In this document: piece after piece, positions 17,498-25,428 of the stretch
How the letters are laid out: every line of letters begins with the position of its first letter
Position numbering within the stretch: the stretch's first letter is position 1
DNA from: Sulfurimonas sp.
GTDB lineage: Bacteria; Campylobacterota; Campylobacteria; Campylobacterales; Sulfurimonadaceae
DNA length: 60,353 bases
Assembly: GCA_027064045.1 (NCBI GenBank)
Contig: JAMOQK010000012.1
Coordinates: 1-60,353 of the forward strand
Direction: 5' to 3'
Translations under genes and position numbers: made by a program
The notes under the pieces: model-generated
The model's input: the letters and a program-made list of their open reading frames with translations, nothing else
Database searches by the model: none
What the model was told of the DNA's origin: nothing

Positions 17498-17788
17498 ATG
17501 AAAAAAGTTTATGGAGTAAAGATTTTGGTAACAACAAATGATTTAAAAGAGAAAATTATAGATGGGCTTGGTCTTGAAGATATTGAGCTAGATGAGATTG
17601 AAGATGATATGGCTCTTTTTGGAGAGGATGGTTTGGGTCTTGATAGTGTTGATGCTATAGAGTTGACACTTATTTTAGAAAAAGAGTTTGGTGTAAAAGT
17701 TACAAATATGGAAGAATCCAGTTCTATTTTTGCAACACCAAATACTTTAGTCACTTATATAAATGAATACAAAGAATCAAGCAAATAG
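17498..17788 (+). CDS. acyl carrier protein 2
   Basis: The carrier protein has the attachment motif LGLDSVDAIELTL, the serine being in D-S-V. From ATG 17498 it has 96 residues; from TTG 17525 it has 87, closer to the usual ACP length and better supported by a GGAG eight bases upstream. Its place between the aryl ligase and a dehydratase suggests it carries the starter or the growing polyene. It differs from the first ACP in its N-terminal half, so the two are probably not interchangeable. Confidence 0.85.
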   Translation: MKKVYGVKILVTTNDLKEKIIDGLGLEDIELDEIEDDMALFGEDGLGLDSVDAIELTLILEKEFGVKVTNMEESSSIFATPNTLVTYINEYKESSK

Positions 17789-17794
17789 CACTTT

Positions 17795-18151
17795 ATGCTA
17801 GATTTTCCCATACCCCATACTCCACCCATAAGATTTGTAAAGTCACTTATCTCAGCAGATGAAGAAAATGCTTCTGTTGAGATCGGATTTGATAGCATTC
17901 CAACTTTGCCTATGTTGGTTGAAGCAGTAGCACAAAGTTCGTCTGGGATTGTTAGCTCAAATTCACAAATTCAAAATGGTTTTTTAGTAACACTAAAAAA
18001 TATAAAACTTTTAGAAGAATTAACCCTCAAAACATATATAGTAAAGATACATTTAGATTATAAACTAGAAAATTTTAAATCTTTTTCTTTTAGCATAGAT
18101 GAGAAAGAAGTCACTGTTGCCACAGGGATGCTTTCTCTATCTATGCAGTAA
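17795..18151 (+). CDS. ApeP-like hot-dog dehydratase
   Basis: The 118-residue protein begins with IPHTPPIRFVKSLIS, matching the PHxPP start of the ApeP-type 3-hydroxyacyl-ACP dehydratases. A central LPMLVEAVAQSSSG helix corresponds to the hot-dog helix. It lacks the FabZ HFPxxPxxPG motif, unlike the dehydratase at the other end of the cluster. In studied aryl polyene systems two such proteins act together. It is the last recognisable cluster gene, and the following gene starts 4 bases later. Confidence 0.75.
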   Translation: MLDFPIPHTPPIRFVKSLISADEENASVEIGFDSIPTLPMLVEAVAQSSSGIVSSNSQIQNGFLVTLKNIKLLEELTLKTYIVKIHLDYKLENFKSFSFSIDEKEVTVATGMLSLSMQ

Positions 18152-18155
18152 AAAT

Positions 18156-18788
18156 ATGAAATTTATACTTTTTTTTATTTTTAGTTGTATTTTTAGTGCT
18201 TCTCTTTCTGGGGCTAGTATTACAAAAAAACAGAGATTTTATCATCTAATAGTCCCAGTGGTGCAAAAAGTACATAGTGATTTAATGTTAAAATATAAAA
18301 CTGTTTTGCAAGACATGAAAGATTCAAAAAATAAAAAACAGATACAAGAGTTAAAAAAAATTTATAGAGTTGCAACAGATGAAGAGTTACTAATAGCATT
18401 AAAACCACATCCAAAAAGTATAGCCATAGCCCAAGCAGCAATAGAGAGTGGATGGGCGACTTCAAGGTTTTTTATACAGGCAAATAATGTTTTTGGAGTA
18501 TGGAGTACAAATAAATCTCAACCAAGGATAGCAGCAAGGCAAAAAAGAGGTGGAACAAAGACAATTTGGCTTAGAAGGTTTAAAACACTTGAAGACTCAG
18601 TGCGAGATTATTACAAGATGATAGCAACAGTTAAGGTATATAAGGAGTTTAGAATTTTAAGATATAACACAAACGATATTATGAAGATGGTAAAAAAACT
18701 AGATAAATACTCAGAGCTTGATAAAAAATACACAAAAGAGTTAGCAAATATAATTAAATATAACAATCTTACAAAGTATGACAAGTAA
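18156..18788 (+). CDS. Bax-like glucosaminidase-domain protein
   Basis: This is a secreted protein with signal peptide MKFILFFIFSCIFSASLSGA and a mannosyl-glycoprotein endo-beta-N-acetylglucosaminidase fold. The catalytic glutamate is probably in AQAAIESGWATS, followed by NNVFGVW and a late VRDYYKM motif. It should cleave peptidoglycan in the periplasm, like the E. coli Bax protein. The frame is open further upstream (to 18099), but only ATG 18156 gives a proper signal peptide. It is 4 bases after the pigment dehydratase, so it may be transcribed with the cluster by read-through. Confidence 0.82.
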   Translation: MKFILFFIFSCIFSASLSGASITKKQRFYHLIVPVVQKVHSDLMLKYKTVLQDMKDSKNKKQIQELKKIYRVATDEELLIALKPHPKSIAIAQAAIESGWATSRFFIQANNVFGVWSTNKSQPRIAARQKRGGTKTIWLRRFKTLEDSVRDYYKMIATVKVYKEFRILRYNTNDIMKMVKKLDKYSELDKKYTKELANIIKYNNLTKYDK

Positions 18789-18795
18789 AAAGTGA

Positions 18796-18801
18796 TATAA
18801 T
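18796..18801 (+). promoter_or_regulatory. -10 box upstream of the caspase-fold lipoprotein gene
   Basis: TATAAT sits within the short palindrome GATATAATAATATC, 23 bases before the start codon. Confidence 0.5.
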
Positions 18802-18824
18802 AATATCAGTGGGGGTGGTGTGAG

Positions 18825-20045
18825 ATGTTTAAAAAAGTATTAATTTTATTGTCAGTGGTTGTTTTGTTTTTATCTTTTGTGGGGTGTGGTGGACCTAGAA
18901 AGATTTTACAGGTAAAAGAGCCTATCAAAGTTCAGGTTTCTAAAAATGATGTTAGAGCTGTGATACTTAATGCAGCTAAAAGAAGGGGTTGGCAAACTAA
19001 AGAGGTAAGTTCCAAACGCATTGAAGCTACATATACAAAAGGTACGAAATATATGGCTAAGGTCAATATATTTTATGACACTAATACCTACCGTATAGAG
19101 TATTTAGATAGTAGAAATTTAAAATACGATGGTGTAAAGATACATAGAACTTATAACTCTTTGGTTGCAGGTTTGAGGAAATATATAAATGTTGGCTTTA
19201 AGCGATTGTTGAAAAATCATTCAGCACCAAAAGTGATTTATGCACAAGCGTCTAAGCCCACTTATAAAACTATAAGACGAAGATTTGGAAATGCTAGATA
19301 TACTTTTAGAAAAGCTTCTGTTGAAAATCTAAACTCATATGCCCTTGTGATTGGGATTAGTAAGTATAAACAAAATCCAACTGTTCCGTATGCAGACACA
19401 TCTGCTCGTGCTTTTGCCGAGTTGTTAAACATAACTTTTGGGATACCGAAAGAAAATATCATTTTGTTGTTAAACGAGGATGCTTCTTCTGGAGAGTTAA
19501 AAGCTAAGCTTGAAGTTGTAAAAGAGTTGGCAGATACAAGAGGCAACCTTTATATATATTATGCTGGTCATGGAGTGCCTAGCAAAAGTGGAGATACTTA
19601 TATCTTACCTTATGATATGAGTGCTGATGCTATGTACCTTGAACCAAACCTAAAACTTAAAAATATTTATGCAAAATTTTCAAAACTAAAAGTTAAAAAT
19701 GTGTTTGTTTTTATGGATAGTTGTTTTAGTGGTAAAGATGATCGTGGAAAATTACTGTATAAAGGTGTTGCACCAGTTTTAAGGTCTAAAAAAACTGTGG
19801 TAAATACTAAAAAACTTACTGTTATAACAGCTAGTAAATCCAGTGAGTTTGCAAATGAATATAGAGACAAAAAACAAAGAATGTTTACTTATTATCTCAT
19901 TGATGAACTATCCAAGGGTAAAGCTAAACTTAATGAAGTTTATTTGAATGTTAAACAAAAAGTTAAACGAAGTTCACTTCAAAAAGGGGTAGGTTACAGA
20001 CAAATTCCTCAAATTTATGGTAATAAAAAGGTAGAGTTGTATTGA
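18825..20045 (+). CDS. caspase-fold (peptidase C14) lipoprotein
   Basis: The 406-residue protein begins with a lipoprotein signal ending FVGC (C21), so it is probably anchored in a membrane facing the periplasm. Residues 30-130 form an unrecognised domain. From about 172 a C14 caspase domain follows: ALVIGISKY, then catalytic H249 in YYAGHG and C300 in MDSCFSG. Both dyad residues are present, so it is probably an active cysteine peptidase (metacaspase/orthocaspase type, cutting after basic residues in known relatives). It overlaps the next gene (TGATG), which encodes an LPP20/DUF4384 protein. Substrate and trigger are unknown. Confidence 0.85.
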   Translation: MFKKVLILLSVVVLFLSFVGCGGPRKILQVKEPIKVQVSKNDVRAVILNAAKRRGWQTKEVSSKRIEATYTKGTKYMAKVNIFYDTNTYRIEYLDSRNLKYDGVKIHRTYNSLVAGLRKYINVGFKRLLKNHSAPKVIYAQASKPTYKTIRRRFGNARYTFRKASVENLNSYALVIGISKYKQNPTVPYADTSARAFAELLNITFGIPKENIILLLNEDASSGELKAKLEVVKELADTRGNLYIYYAGHGVPSKSGDTYILPYDMSADAMYLEPNLKLKNIYAKFSKLKVKNVFVFMDSCFSGKDDRGKLLYKGVAPVLRSKKTVVNTKKLTVITASKSSEFANEYRDKKQRMFTYYLIDELSKGKAKLNEVYLNVKQKVKRSSLQKGVGYRQIPQIYGNKKVELY

Positions 20046-21007
20046 TGAAAAATATATTTTTGATTTTATTGTTTCCTATTTTGCTTTTTGGGACTCCAGA
20101 TTGGTTTTTTCATCTTGATTATGATAACAAGTGTGAAGTTGTTGGTTATGGGATGGATACAGATTTGGATAAAGCCAAACAGAGTGCTATTTTGGATATT
20201 ACAAACTCTATTTCTGTTAGTGTTGATTCATCTGTAGATATTTCATCTTCAGATATTGGTGGAAAAGCTAGGCAGGATTCTTCTGTAAAATTACATACAA
20301 AATCAAAAGCGATATTAAGTGGTGTAAAGTTTGTTAAAGTTCAAAAAGAGGAGGGGATTTGGTTTGTTGGAGCTAAATATGACAACTCCCCATTTGAAGA
20401 AAAATTAAAAAAGCTTTTACCTAAAAAGTTAAAAAATGAAAAACAAAATAGATATTTAAAACATACTTGGGGGTTTAAAATTTTAAATTCAAGTGTTGGA
20501 AAAAAGTTAAATTATGAGATAGTAAGAAAAGATAATTTATGGCAAATAAAATATAGAGATATTTTAGTACCCATAAATCAAAATGATTTTTATAAGTTTT
20601 TTTGTAGTTATAAAAATTCTAAAATCTCTATAAAAGCAAATAAAAAAATATATAGACAAAATGATGATATGTACTTTAAGATAAAGCATAAAAAAAAGGG
20701 TTATATCTCTATACTTTATGTTGAACATAATGGGAAAGTTGGTGTCCTTTTGTCAAATAAAAAGTCAGCCACATCTTTTGCTTATCCAGATAAAAATTCT
20801 AAAGATGTTTTTCAAGTGGTAAACCCTTACAATAAAACCATTAAAGAGCTTTATGTTGCGATATATTCACAAAAACCTATAAGTTTGTATTCGTTTGAGA
20901 ATGTTAGTGCAAATCTACTAGATGAGAGTAATTATAATTTTGATAAACTTGTTAAAAGATTAGATAATGTTGATTTTTCAACAGTTGTAATCAAAATCAG
21001 AAAATAA
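20045..21007 (+). CDS. LPP20-like protein with DUF4384-like C-terminal domain
   Basis: The 320-residue exported protein has a signal peptide ending LLFGTP. The N-terminal half (VVGYGMDTDLDKAKQSAILD) resembles the LPP20/FlgP-like domain of Helicobacter and Campylobacter, with serine-rich repeats around residues 60-80. The C-terminal half (IKANKKIYRQNDDMYFKIK, then GYISILYVEHNGKV) resembles DUF4384, a beta-sandwich often next to caspase-like proteins. Start overlap with the caspase gene implies joint production, perhaps as substrate, anchor or inhibitor. Domain names are from recall. Confidence 0.65.
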   Translation: MKNIFLILLFPILLFGTPDWFFHLDYDNKCEVVGYGMDTDLDKAKQSAILDITNSISVSVDSSVDISSSDIGGKARQDSSVKLHTKSKAILSGVKFVKVQKEEGIWFVGAKYDNSPFEEKLKKLLPKKLKNEKQNRYLKHTWGFKILNSSVGKKLNYEIVRKDNLWQIKYRDILVPINQNDFYKFFCSYKNSKISIKANKKIYRQNDDMYFKIKHKKKGYISILYVEHNGKVGVLLSNKKSATSFAYPDKNSKDVFQVVNPYNKTIKELYVAIYSQKPISLYSFENVSANLLDESNYNFDKLVKRLDNVDFSTVVIKIRK

Positions 21008-21012
21008 GATAG

Positions 21013-21018
21013 TATAAT
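21013..21018 (+). promoter_or_regulatory. -10 box very close to mgtE start
   Basis: TATAAT ends 8 bases before the only plausible start codon of mgtE, so a transcript from it would be nearly leaderless. Confidence 0.4.
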
Positions 21019-21026
21019 TCCAGATT

Positions 21027-22355
21027 ATGAATAAACTAAAAGATTACCTTGATTCTCATGATATTAGTGAGATACATCCGTCGGATATAGCAAAGATTTT
21101 AAAAACTCTTGATGATAGTGAGTTTAGTGACGCTGTAAAGCTGATTCCTAAAGATTTGTTAGGTGATGTTGCACTTGCTGTACCAGATAGACTGTTTGAT
21201 GATGTTGTAGAATCTCTTAGTATTGATGAACTCTCACATGCCGTAACAGAGCTAGAGTCAGATGATCAAGTTGATTTTATGCATGAGCTTGAAGAGGTTG
21301 ACGAACATATAGCTTCTGAAGTTTTTCAAACACTAGATGATGAAGATAAAGAGGAGATTATCCGTCTTCAAAAATATACAGAAGATGAAGCTGGTGCATA
21401 TATGCAGCTTGAAGTTTTTACTGCATATGAAGATGAAGTTGTAGATGGTGTCATAAAAAGATTTGCAAAACTAAGAAAAGAGAACGAGATTGAAAATGTT
21501 CAAAATCTTTTTATAGTTTCTAAAGATAACAAACTAAAATATTGTGTAGGTTTGGATGATTTACTTATATTTGATTTTTCAAAAACACTTAAGGAAAATA
21601 TAGAATCTAGTGATGAGAGTTTTGAGCCAAAAGTTGCAAAAGATAGAGAAGATATAAAAGATGTTGTTCATTACTTTAAAGAGTATGACTTATCTGTCAT
21701 ACCAGTTACCAATGAATATGGCGTACTGATTGGTCGTATCACTTCTGATGATATTTATGATATTATCAATGAACATGCAACTGAACAGATGTATAACCTA
21801 GCTGGTGTTGATGATGAAGCAGAGGAAGATGATGAGATTGTAAAAGCTGCACAAAAGAGAGCTACTTGGTTAGGGTTAAACCTTTTAACAGCTATTGGGG
21901 CATCTTTGGTTATTGGTCTGTTTTCCAATACGCTTGAGCATATGGTTGCTTTAGCTGTATTGATGCCGATTGTTGCCTCTATGGGTGGAAATGCTGGTAC
22001 CCAAAGCCTGACAGTTGTTGTGAGACAATTAGCACTCGGGGACATCTCTCAAGGGGATGCGATGAGGATTATAAAAAAAGAGGTAGCAATCTCTTTGGGA
22101 AATGGTTTTTTATTTGCTCTTATTATTGGGGTTATAGCTTCTGTTTGGTTTGACAAAGGTATGCTTGGTGTGGTAATTGCATTGAGTATGGTTATTAACC
22201 TTTTTATGGCTGGTTTTTTTGGTGCAGTTATCCCTCTGTTTTTAAAAAAGTTGGATATTGACCCAGCTATTGGGAGTAGTGTGATTTTAACAACAGTAAC
22301 TGATATTGTTGGATTTTTTAGTTTTTTAGGGCTGGCAACAGCTATTTTATTATAA
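21027..22355 (+). CDS. mgtE: MgtE-type magnesium transporter
   Basis: The 442-residue protein has the MgtE order: an N-terminal helical domain (IHPSDIAKIL), tandem CBS domains (roughly residues 130-260, with VIPVTNEYGVLIGRITSDD), and a five-helix membrane domain holding MPIVASMGGNAGTQSLTV, which lines the ion pore. It imports Mg2+ and is gated by cytosolic Mg2+ binding to the N and CBS domains. It is paired with a CNNM/CorC gene 14 bases downstream, so the two probably form a divalent-cation homeostasis operon. Confidence 0.93.
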   Translation: MNKLKDYLDSHDISEIHPSDIAKILKTLDDSEFSDAVKLIPKDLLGDVALAVPDRLFDDVVESLSIDELSHAVTELESDDQVDFMHELEEVDEHIASEVFQTLDDEDKEEIIRLQKYTEDEAGAYMQLEVFTAYEDEVVDGVIKRFAKLRKENEIENVQNLFIVSKDNKLKYCVGLDDLLIFDFSKTLKENIESSDESFEPKVAKDREDIKDVVHYFKEYDLSVIPVTNEYGVLIGRITSDDIYDIINEHATEQMYNLAGVDDEAEEDDEIVKAAQKRATWLGLNLLTAIGASLVIGLFSNTLEHMVALAVLMPIVASMGGNAGTQSLTVVVRQLALGDISQGDAMRIIKKEVAISLGNGFLFALIIGVIASVWFDKGMLGVVIALSMVINLFMAGFFGAVIPLFLKKLDIDPAIGSSVILTTVTDIVGFFSFLGLATAILL

Positions 22356-22369
22356 GGATTTTGTAAAAG

Positions 22370-23419
22370 TTGGATTTATTAATACTATTTTTTGTGCTTT
22401 CTGTGGGTGTATCATTTTTATGCTCCATTTTGGAGTCAGTACTTTTGTCTATAAATATGTCGTATATTGCAGTTTTGGAAAAAGACAGGCCATCAGTTGG
22501 AAAACTTTTAAGGCATCATAAAGACAATATCAACAAGTCTATCGCTTCTATTTTAATTTTAAATACAATAGCAAATACTTTAGGTGCAGCTGCTGTTGGT
22601 GCGCAAGCTGCTAAACTTTTTGGTAATGATGCTGTTGTTTATGTTTCTGTTGTTTTGACATTTGCTATCTTGTTTTTATCGGAGATAATCCCTAAAACCA
22701 TTGGGGCTATCTATTGGAAGCAGTTAGCTCCTATCTCTGCACATGCCATAAGATTTTTTATTTTTATCACTTATCCCATAATTTTGACTACACTTTTTGT
22801 TACAAATAGGATTTCAAAAGGGAATTATGATGCAAACTCACTTACAAAAGAAGAACTCTTAGAGAGTATGCTTCTTAGTGAAGATGAGGGTGTTATAGAT
22901 GAAAAAGAATCAGATGTAATTGAAAACATATTAAACCTTGATAATGTTAAAGTTGGTGAAGTTTTAACACCAAGAAGTGTTGTTTTTGCGTTAGATGAGA
23001 GTATGAGTATAAAAGAGATTATAGAAACTAAGGAGGAGATTTTTAAGTTTTCCCGTATTCCACTATATAGAGAAACCATAGAAGATGTTGTGGGAATAGT
23101 TATGACAAAAAAGATTTTTAAACAAGCTTTAGAAGATGACAGTGTAACTGTGGGAGAGATTAAAAAAGATATATTTTCTATAAATGAAAATGTTCCAGTT
23201 TCAAAAGCACTTGACCTTTTTATAACAAAAAAAGATCATATGTTTTTGGTTATGGACAATTACGACCAAACAGAGGGGATAGTAACTTTGGAAGACTGTG
23301 TTGAGACCATTTTAGGTGTTGAGATAGTTGATGAGAGTGATACAACTGAAGATATGCGTGAACTTGCTAAGCTAAAAATGAAACAAAAAAGAAAAGAAAA
23401 GATAAATAAAGAGAGTTAA
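22370..23419 (+). CDS. CNNM/CorC-family transporter (HlyC/CorC)
   Basis: The 349-residue protein has an N-terminal DUF21/CNNM membrane domain with about four hydrophobic segments and the FLSEIIPKTIGAIYW motif. A CBS pair follows (VLTPRSVVFALDE; RIPLYRETIEDVVGIVM), then a short lysine-rich tail. CNNM proteins export Mg2+ in exchange for sodium in studied cases. The start is TTG, with AAGGA upstream. The C-terminal CorC/HlyC transporter-associated domain is missing, so the protein is shorter than many relatives. Confidence 0.85.
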   Translation: MDLLILFFVLSVGVSFLCSILESVLLSINMSYIAVLEKDRPSVGKLLRHHKDNINKSIASILILNTIANTLGAAAVGAQAAKLFGNDAVVYVSVVLTFAILFLSEIIPKTIGAIYWKQLAPISAHAIRFFIFITYPIILTTLFVTNRISKGNYDANSLTKEELLESMLLSEDEGVIDEKESDVIENILNLDNVKVGEVLTPRSVVFALDESMSIKEIIETKEEIFKFSRIPLYRETIEDVVGIVMTKKIFKQALEDDSVTVGEIKKDIFSINENVPVSKALDLFITKKDHMFLVMDNYDQTEGIVTLEDCVETILGVEIVDESDTTEDMRELAKLKMKQKRKEKINKES

Positions 23420-23425
23420 ATACAG

Positions 23426-23450
23426 GTGAAGTTTTATGCTAAAACTTCAC
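23426..23450. terminator. bidirectional terminator between CNNM and chemoreceptor genes
   Basis: A perfect inverted repeat forms an 11-bp stem (GTGAAGTTTTA and its complement) around a 3-base loop TGC. It lies between convergent genes, and its right arm encodes the last residues of the chemoreceptor. The run of T/A inside the stem supplies a U-rich 3' arm in both directions. Confidence 0.6.
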
Positions 23451-24756
23451 TCATATTTATAGTAGGACCAACCTCGTTTACTAGTTCATCCATCAAATCA
23501 GATAATTTATTTGAATGTTCTTCAGCATCTTGAAAGTTTTTCATAATCTGGTCTTTAGATTTATTTTTTGACATACAACCACCACTTAAAGCACACTCTA
23601 AGTTGTCATTTATAAGAGTATGAAATCGCTCATGATGTTTTTCAAATTTTTTAAATGTTTGGTTGTTTGCAAATAGTTTTTGTCCTGTACCGTAGTACCA
23701 AACACCAAGCTCACAATGTCTATAATCTTTTTTAAGTTCTTGCGTTACAGTTCCATTTACAACTGAAGAGTATGCGTTGGATTTAAACAGGATATGTTGA
23801 ATCTTAAATGTAGATAAAAACAGTGCAAAACTGCTTTGGTTCGATCGTTGAGATGTTGATTTCATATCGGTAGTCAAAGTACTCATTGTGTCTGAAAATT
23901 TATTCATTGTATCGTTTGCGCTGTTTGCGATAGAACTCATATTTGTAGCATTTTCAGAGATGCCACTTGATTGTTGTTGAAGGTTTTGGATAGTTATGCT
24001 TATCTCACCAGTTGCCTTGCCTGTTCTCTCGGCGAGTTTTCTAACTTCATCAGCAACAACAGCAAAACCTCTACCATGTTCACCAGCTCTTGCTGCTTCT
24101 ATGGCCGCATTTAGTGCAAGTAAGTTTGTTTGGTCTGCGATATCTTTGATAAGGTTTATAACAGTTGTGATGTCACTTACATTTGTATCCATCTGCTCAA
24201 TAGCTTCAACAGTATCAGATACAAGTTCACTTAAACTTGAAATCTCTTCTGCAGTAGCAGCAACTGCACTATAAGTTTCTTCAGCAGAAGCTGAAGCATT
24301 TGAAGTTAGCTCTGTAACTATTGTAAAAGCTTCTTCTGTTTTGTTTATATCGCTTGTTATATGGTCTAAGTTGCCTTTCATACCACCGTTAAACTGACTA
24401 AAAGCAGTTGAGAGTTGTCCCATAACTTTGTATCTTTCATTTGCTTTCATCGAAGCTACAGCTTTTTGGATAGCGTTTGCTGTTTCTTTGTACTCCCCGT
24501 GTAAGCCCTCTGGGAACATACTTCTGTACATTTTACCTTCACTTACTGCTTGGATGGTGTAGCGAGTTTCTCTTAATATTGTTTCCATTTGATCAAGTGA
24601 GTTGTTTATATTCCATGCTATTTTTTCTAATGGAGTTTCATTTTTATGTAAAATTACACGAGAAGACAACTTACCATTTTTTACATTATTTAAGACTTCA
24701 GATATTTTATTTATTAGTTCAGTCTCATCATTTTTTTTATTGCCAAAAAAACTCAT
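23434..24756 (-). CDS. soluble methyl-accepting chemotaxis protein with C-terminal CZB domain
   Basis: The 440-residue receptor has no membrane helix. An N-terminal helical HAMP-like region is followed by the signalling domain, whose conserved hairpin tip reads [20 protein letters not shown]. The C-terminal CZB zinc-binding domain has the [12 protein letters not shown] signature and further histidines (KHHERFH). CZB domains bind zinc through three His and one Cys and can sense hypochlorous acid in studied cases. The gene overlaps the upstream PAS-protein gene by ATGA, pointing to a split receptor like CetA/CetB of Campylobacter. Confidence 0.88.
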   Translation of the reverse strand: MSFFGNKKNDETELINKISEVLNNVKNGKLSSRVILHKNETPLEKIAWNINNSLDQMETILRETRYTIQAVSEGKMYRSMFPEGLHGEYKETANAIQKAVASMKANERYKVMGQLSTAFSQFNGGMKGNLDHITSDINKTEEAFTIVTELTSNASASAEETYSAVAATAEEISSLSELVSDTVEAIEQMDTNVSDITTVINLIKDIADQTNLLALNAAIEAARAGEHGRGFAVVADEVRKLAERTGKATGEISITIQNLQQQSSGISENATNMSSIANSANDTMNKFSDTMSTLTTDMKSTSQRSNQSSFALFLSTFKIQHILFKSNAYSSVVNGTVTQELKKDYRHCELGVWYYGTGQKLFANNQTFKKFEKHHERFHTLINDNLECALSGGCMSKNKSKDQIMKNFQDAEEHSNKLSDLMDELVNEVGPTINMSEVLA

Positions 24757-25301
24757 ATTCTAGCTCCTTTTTGAAGATTTATAACAAACTCATCATAATC
24801 TAGTTTGTGTTTGTTTAGTAAGTCAGTTAAGATTTTAGCCGAAGCATTCACTCCACCTGTTTTCTCTGCATCAAGAAGTTGTTTATAGATAGGTGTGATA
24901 ATGTCTATGGCACTTTGTGGTGGCTTTCTTCTTATGGAGGAGTAGCTTATAATACTTCCATTGCTATCTAAATCAGCAGAGATATATGCTAACACCCAGT
25001 AGTAACCGCCATCAGCAGAAAGGTTTTTTACAAAACCAAAAAATTCTTCTTTATTTTGGATTTTATCCCAAACAGTTTTAAATGCTATTTTTGGCATGTC
25101 TGGATGTCTAATAAGGTTATGGTTTGCTCCAATGAGATCAGCAGGTGGGTATCCAGCCATTTTTGCAAAAATCTCATTACAGTAAATAATCTTACCTTTT
25201 GTATCCGTTTTTGAAACGATGAAATCGTCATCCCCAAGTTTTTTTTCATTATTTGTGATATTTTTTGGTGCATCAGATTTTGATAAACTTTTTCTAGACA
25301 T
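24753..25301 (-). CDS. PAS-domain taxis protein (CetB/Aer-like)
   Basis: The 182-residue soluble protein has one PAS domain around residues 25-130, including [30 protein letters not shown] and [10 protein letters not shown]. This pattern closely recalls the Aer/CetB sensors that bind FAD and report redox state. It lacks its own signalling domain and should pass the signal to the overlapping downstream chemoreceptor. FAD binding is inferred from family resemblance only. Confidence 0.82.
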   Translation of the reverse strand: MSRKSLSKSDAPKNITNNEKKLGDDDFIVSKTDTKGKIIYCNEIFAKMAGYPPADLIGANHNLIRHPDMPKIAFKTVWDKIQNKEEFFGFVKNLSADGGYYWVLAYISADLDSNGSIISYSSIRRKPPQSAIDIITPIYKQLLDAEKTGGVNASAKILTDLLNKHKLDYDEFVINLQKGARI

Positions 25302-25389
25302 TGAAATACCCTCTACATTTTAGAATTTATTGCATCATTATAACCAAATTTATATTATCTTAATAGTCTTTTAAAGATAAAAGTTATGA

Positions 25390-25395
25390 TATAAT
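25390..25395 (+). promoter_or_regulatory. -10 box upstream of the TonB-plug/GGDEF-EAL module
   Basis: TATAAT sits 33 bases before the start codon at 25429, in the divergent gap with the PAS gene. Confidence 0.5.
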
Positions 25396-25428
25396 TGTTT
25401 ATTAAATTTAACATGAAAGTATTTAGCG

